Shown one piece after another: positions 61,165-64,000 of a stretch of DNA of 64,000 nt. A model generated the notes under the pieces. The model was not told where the DNA came from and searched no databases. It was given only the letters and a program-made list of their open reading frames with translations. Position 1 is the first letter of the stretch. Every line of letters starts with the position of its first letter. The position numbers were made by a program, and so were the translations under genes. Source of the stretch: JAIVJG01 sp964236735 (GTDB lineage Bacteria > Acidobacteriota > Blastocatellia > Pyrinomonadales > Pyrinomonadaceae); contig CAXSFM010000006.1 in NCBI GenBank assembly GCA_964236735.1, positions 196,777 through 260,776 of the forward strand. Reading direction: 5' to 3'.

Positions 61165-63948
61165 TTGTACACATACGATGAGTTACAAAGACTGGGTCAG
61201 GCATGGCTGAGCCACTTTGCTCAAGTGGAATTCGTCGGAGAGATAGAAATCTCGGAAGACGACATCAGCAAGCTATGCCTATCGGTCGGACGGTATTTGG
61301 ATCGTGCCGCGTGGGACGAAGATATTCGCGCTGCGCTGACTGTCGCCGTGGTCAATCTTGCTTTCTACTCTCCGAAAGAGACAGATCTGGAGAGTTTCCG
61401 TTGGTTGGCGTTGCAAAAGCTCCTCGGCATTTATTTGGAAGATGCTCAACGATGGCAACGGGAGATTGGCGAACCGGTTCTTCGCCTATTGAAAGAATAT
61501 TTCCAAGCTGAAGACACGGGAACGGCCTTCCGCTTTGTCAGCCCGATCATGCAGCAGGCTGGCGTGCCCGCGAGGTTGGATCGTCGTTTCGCGCAGTTTC
61601 TCGCGCGCCTCCTGCAATCCTACGGACATAACTTCTCCGATAATGAATACAATGCATGCTGCATCGAGTTCGAGGATCAGATGTCAACGGCAAAGAGGTT
61701 TTTGACCTCCGCGAAGGGGCGACAATATTGCCGCGACATCATCAGAATCGTCAGAAATGTCGAAGAAGATTTGATGTCGGAGCAGCAGGTGGCAACGCTT
61801 TCTTTTCGTCTCCGAAATAAAGTGCGTCAGGTTTTGGAGACGCTCGGGAGGGCACCGCAGACAGCCCACCACAGCGGCTCGCTTCCCGTGCCCAGACTCG
61901 CGCTCGACCGCGAGAATTTGCGCCTCGTCATTGAGTTTTCCGAGAAGGGTCTGGATGGCGCTTATCAATGGATTGATGGTACGAAGATCAGGGCGGCGCG
62001 TTACATTCTCAGGGCAGATGATTTCCTTGGTTCACTGCGGTTCAAAAGCGTTCGGACTCAAGAGCAAACAGAGTTTCCACCGCTCGAACCCTGGCGTCCG
62101 ATTCAAAACTCGTGGGCGGCATTCCGCAGTACGGATGGCTGCTTTGAAACAGATGGCTCCATTGAACGAGAGTCAAGCATCCTGCGCTCCGGTCGTCATC
62201 TGCTGGCAATTTCCGAACCGTACTCTATCCCTGAACAGTATGTCATTGAAGAATTAGGTGACCTCTTTATTCCCGGTCAAGAGCAACTAATCATCAGGGT
62301 CTTCGATTGTGAGTTACCCGCCGATTTTCAACTTCCAGAATTGAACCTTGTGATGCTTGGAGGTTCGCCCTCCCACGTACCCGCGCTCAGATTCTCAGAG
62401 CGACAGTTGACGGTCCCGTACACCTCGAACGTGTTCGTCGGGGAGTTACCGGAAATTATTATCGAGAACTGGGACGCGAATTTTGCAGACACATACATGC
62501 TCGTTTGTGAAGAAGGTGCTCGCAGATGGGCGCTGCCGGAGTCTTTGTATAGAGACAATAGCACTTTTCGATTGGAAGCCAATGCCCCAGCGCAGGGACA
62601 AATCCATCTCGAACCCAAAGGGCGCACTCCGCGCGGCTTTATCGAGTCGTCGCTCCGTTACGTCCTGCTTCCAGACTTCAAAGTCACATGGCCGCAAGGA
62701 TTGTACGACGAGGACGCGAGCGTGTCCGTTAGCCTCGAAGCGGCGGCGAAGATACACGTTGAATGGCAACAAAGCTCTGTTGTGCAGGTTGATGAATCAG
62801 TCTGGGAAATACCGTCGCGACTGGACTTCATTAGCAGTCAAGTATCTTTCGCGGACTCTGTGAGTTTCTTCATTGCGGGGCCGATTGAGAGGTTCAGCAT
62901 CAAGGGCGAGGCAGTAGTAGATCGTCGGCTCTGGAACGAATGTTTGAGGCAGCGTAGTAAGATTTACATCTCGTTGTCTGCCTCTGAACGTGGCGGGCAG
63001 GTAGAATTGGGGATCAATGATGCCAGAGGGTTTCAAAAGGTTATCGACCTTGGACCTGTGCCCCGAAACTGCCAGCTAATCGTTTCGACCGATGATGTGA
63101 GAGACGCCTTCGACGAGCGCAGTTGCACGGCAGGTCGGATCGCCGTGCGGACGTGGGATTCGGGCATTGTGCGCTCGGGCATCACCTACCTTCACGAAGG
63201 ATTGATTGCCCGGCGCATCTTCGAGGACGGCGAGGACGAGTTCGAAATGTGGAACGAATTGCTCCCCGACGATTTGCGCCTCGCCGTCGAAGGCGTGCGC
63301 GGGATGTGTAGCACGCCTGTCGCACCTTTTAATGTTCCAGATCAATCGGTACCACAATCTCTGCAAAAGTTTTTATCGTTTTATGACATCTGCGCTCGTG
63401 TCATAGATTGGCACTTGATGGTTGATGATAGCGAGGAGCGCTCCGCCGCAACGCTCAAAGAAACTCTGGACTGGTATGCCGAAGCGTACAATTTCATCGC
63501 CGCCGGAATAAGTTCCGATCCACATGTTGCTAAGCGACTCCTTGAGCGCAGACCACGAAAATCCACGCCTTTTAAAAAAGCGCAAGGAACACCCACATCT
63601 CGGTGGCGCGTTAAGCTGGCAGGTAACCTGCGGAAGTTAAAGACTCTCGCAGATGTGAAGCGCAAGGCACGTGAGGAGCGGCGCAAGGTACGAGAATGGA
63701 GCGCCTGTTGCAGAGCAAAATGTTGGACAAGCGCCGCTCGTTGTGAACTTGTCGATGCGCCTGGTGGAAACGCGCTGACACGCGCCGCAGAGGACTATCA
63801 ATACGGACTCGATGTGCTCGCTACCGGCAATCGCGAGAAGGCTAATGAGTATTTGTCCAGCGCCCACGAAAGCGTCAGGCAAGCCATCGGGGAAGCACGA
63901 GACGGACTGGTGCAGGAAGTGGCTCTGTCGCTTCAAGTATTCATCTAG
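61165..63948 (+). CDS. large protein of unknown function
   Basis: 927 residues. The only start after the upstream in-frame TGA is a TTG without a good ribosome site. The N-terminal ~230 residues are helical (DDISKLCLSVGRYLDRAAWD, DIRAALTVAVVNLAFYSPKE). Residues ~240-740 read as several beta-sandwich domains with no enzyme motif. The C-terminal ~170 residues are helical and basic (LRKLKTLADVKRKAREERRK), with a TPR-like end (YQYGLDVLATGNREKANEYL). Codon use and GC are lower than in the eCIS and ABC regions, which suggests acquired DNA. Similar large beta/helix proteins occur in defence islands, but I cannot place it in a family. It stands alone here; partners may lie beyond the right edge. Confidence 0.55.
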   Translation: MYTYDELQRLGQAWLSHFAQVEFVGEIEISEDDISKLCLSVGRYLDRAAWDEDIRAALTVAVVNLAFYSPKETDLESFRWLALQKLLGIYLEDAQRWQREIGEPVLRLLKEYFQAEDTGTAFRFVSPIMQQAGVPARLDRRFAQFLARLLQSYGHNFSDNEYNACCIEFEDQMSTAKRFLTSAKGRQYCRDIIRIVRNVEEDLMSEQQVATLSFRLRNKVRQVLETLGRAPQTAHHSGSLPVPRLALDRENLRLVIEFSEKGLDGAYQWIDGTKIRAARYILRADDFLGSLRFKSVRTQEQTEFPPLEPWRPIQNSWAAFRSTDGCFETDGSIERESSILRSGRHLLAISEPYSIPEQYVIEELGDLFIPGQEQLIIRVFDCELPADFQLPELNLVMLGGSPSHVPALRFSERQLTVPYTSNVFVGELPEIIIENWDANFADTYMLVCEEGARRWALPESLYRDNSTFRLEANAPAQGQIHLEPKGRTPRGFIESSLRYVLLPDFKVTWPQGLYDEDASVSVSLEAAAKIHVEWQQSSVVQVDESVWEIPSRLDFISSQVSFADSVSFFIAGPIERFSIKGEAVVDRRLWNECLRQRSKIYISLSASERGGQVELGINDARGFQKVIDLGPVPRNCQLIVSTDDVRDAFDERSCTAGRIAVRTWDSGIVRSGITYLHEGLIARRIFEDGEDEFEMWNELLPDDLRLAVEGVRGMCSTPVAPFNVPDQSVPQSLQKFLSFYDICARVIDWHLMVDDSEERSAATLKETLDWYAEAYNFIAAGISSDPHVAKRLLERRPRKSTPFKKAQGTPTSRWRVKLAGNLRKLKTLADVKRKAREERRKVREWSACCRAKCWTSAARCELVDAPGGNALTRAAEDYQYGLDVLATGNREKANEYLSSAHESVRQAIGEARDGLVQEVALSLQVFI

Positions 63949-64000
63949 GGGCTAGAGTAGTTAAAGCGGGTATTTTCGCAGCAGCTTCAACAACTCAGCA

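Overview
The window comes from a GC-rich Gram-negative bacterium that is almost certainly an acidobacterium. The best evidence is five very large (about 800-residue) MacB/FtsX-type permeases of the ADOP family (acidobacterial duplicated orphan permease), four of them in a row. Class-level placement (for example Blastocatellia) would be guesswork. Nearly all genes lie on the minus strand, so the biological reading direction is mostly right to left.

Region 1 (1-28.2 kb) is one long operon for an extracellular contractile injection system (eCIS, Afp/PVC-like). In transcription order it holds: a winged-helix protein, a coiled-coil protein, a DUF4255 tail terminator, a regulatory-domain-like beta protein, sheath 1, tube 1, a GC-rich hairpin, sheath 2, tube 2, a small DUF5908-like protein, a LysM protein, the gp27-like hub, the gp5/VgrG-like spike, the PAAR tip, gp25, baseplate J, a beta-propeller/tail-protein-I fusion, four consecutive paralogues that share an N-terminal domain and look like fibre or surface proteins, a probable tape measure, the AAA+ ATPase, and a DUF4157 (HELTH) protein cut by the window edge. 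Genes are tightly packed, often overlapping. A good -24/-12 sigma-54 promoter lies in front of the operon. Immediately upstream sits a sigma-54 activator whose receiver domain has lost its phosphoacceptor Asp and the conserved Thr and Lys.

Region 2 (30.9-52.6 kb) is an export locus: a MacA-like adaptor, an ATPase, four ADOP permeases, a TolC-like outer-membrane protein, an NtrC-type regulator and an NtrY-like kinase, then two further ATPases after a gap. A second well-matched sigma-54 promoter precedes the adaptor gene, suggesting that the regulator pair encoded inside the operon controls it. A fifth ADOP permease lies upstream.

Region 3 (52.9-60.8 kb) is decaying accessory DNA. Two diverged copies of a tRNA-Ser 3' fragment, with about 115 bp of flank, bracket a remnant of a type I-G (I-U) CRISPR-Cas locus: two spacers, an intact-looking cas2, a Cas4-Cas1 fusion broken by a frameshift and with the catalytic part of Cas1 deleted, and the C-terminus of csb2. 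A 130-bp MITE-like element with perfect 16-bp inverted repeats and 9-bp target duplications lies in the same segment. Next to it are a hypothetical gene with an in-frame amber codon, a zinc-ribbon-like gene with a late frameshift, a conserved hypothetical gene of 622 residues and an IS982-like transposase remnant.

Region 4 (61.2-63.9 kb) is one large plus-strand gene (927 residues) of unknown function.

All family assignments were made by reading the sequence; no database search was run.
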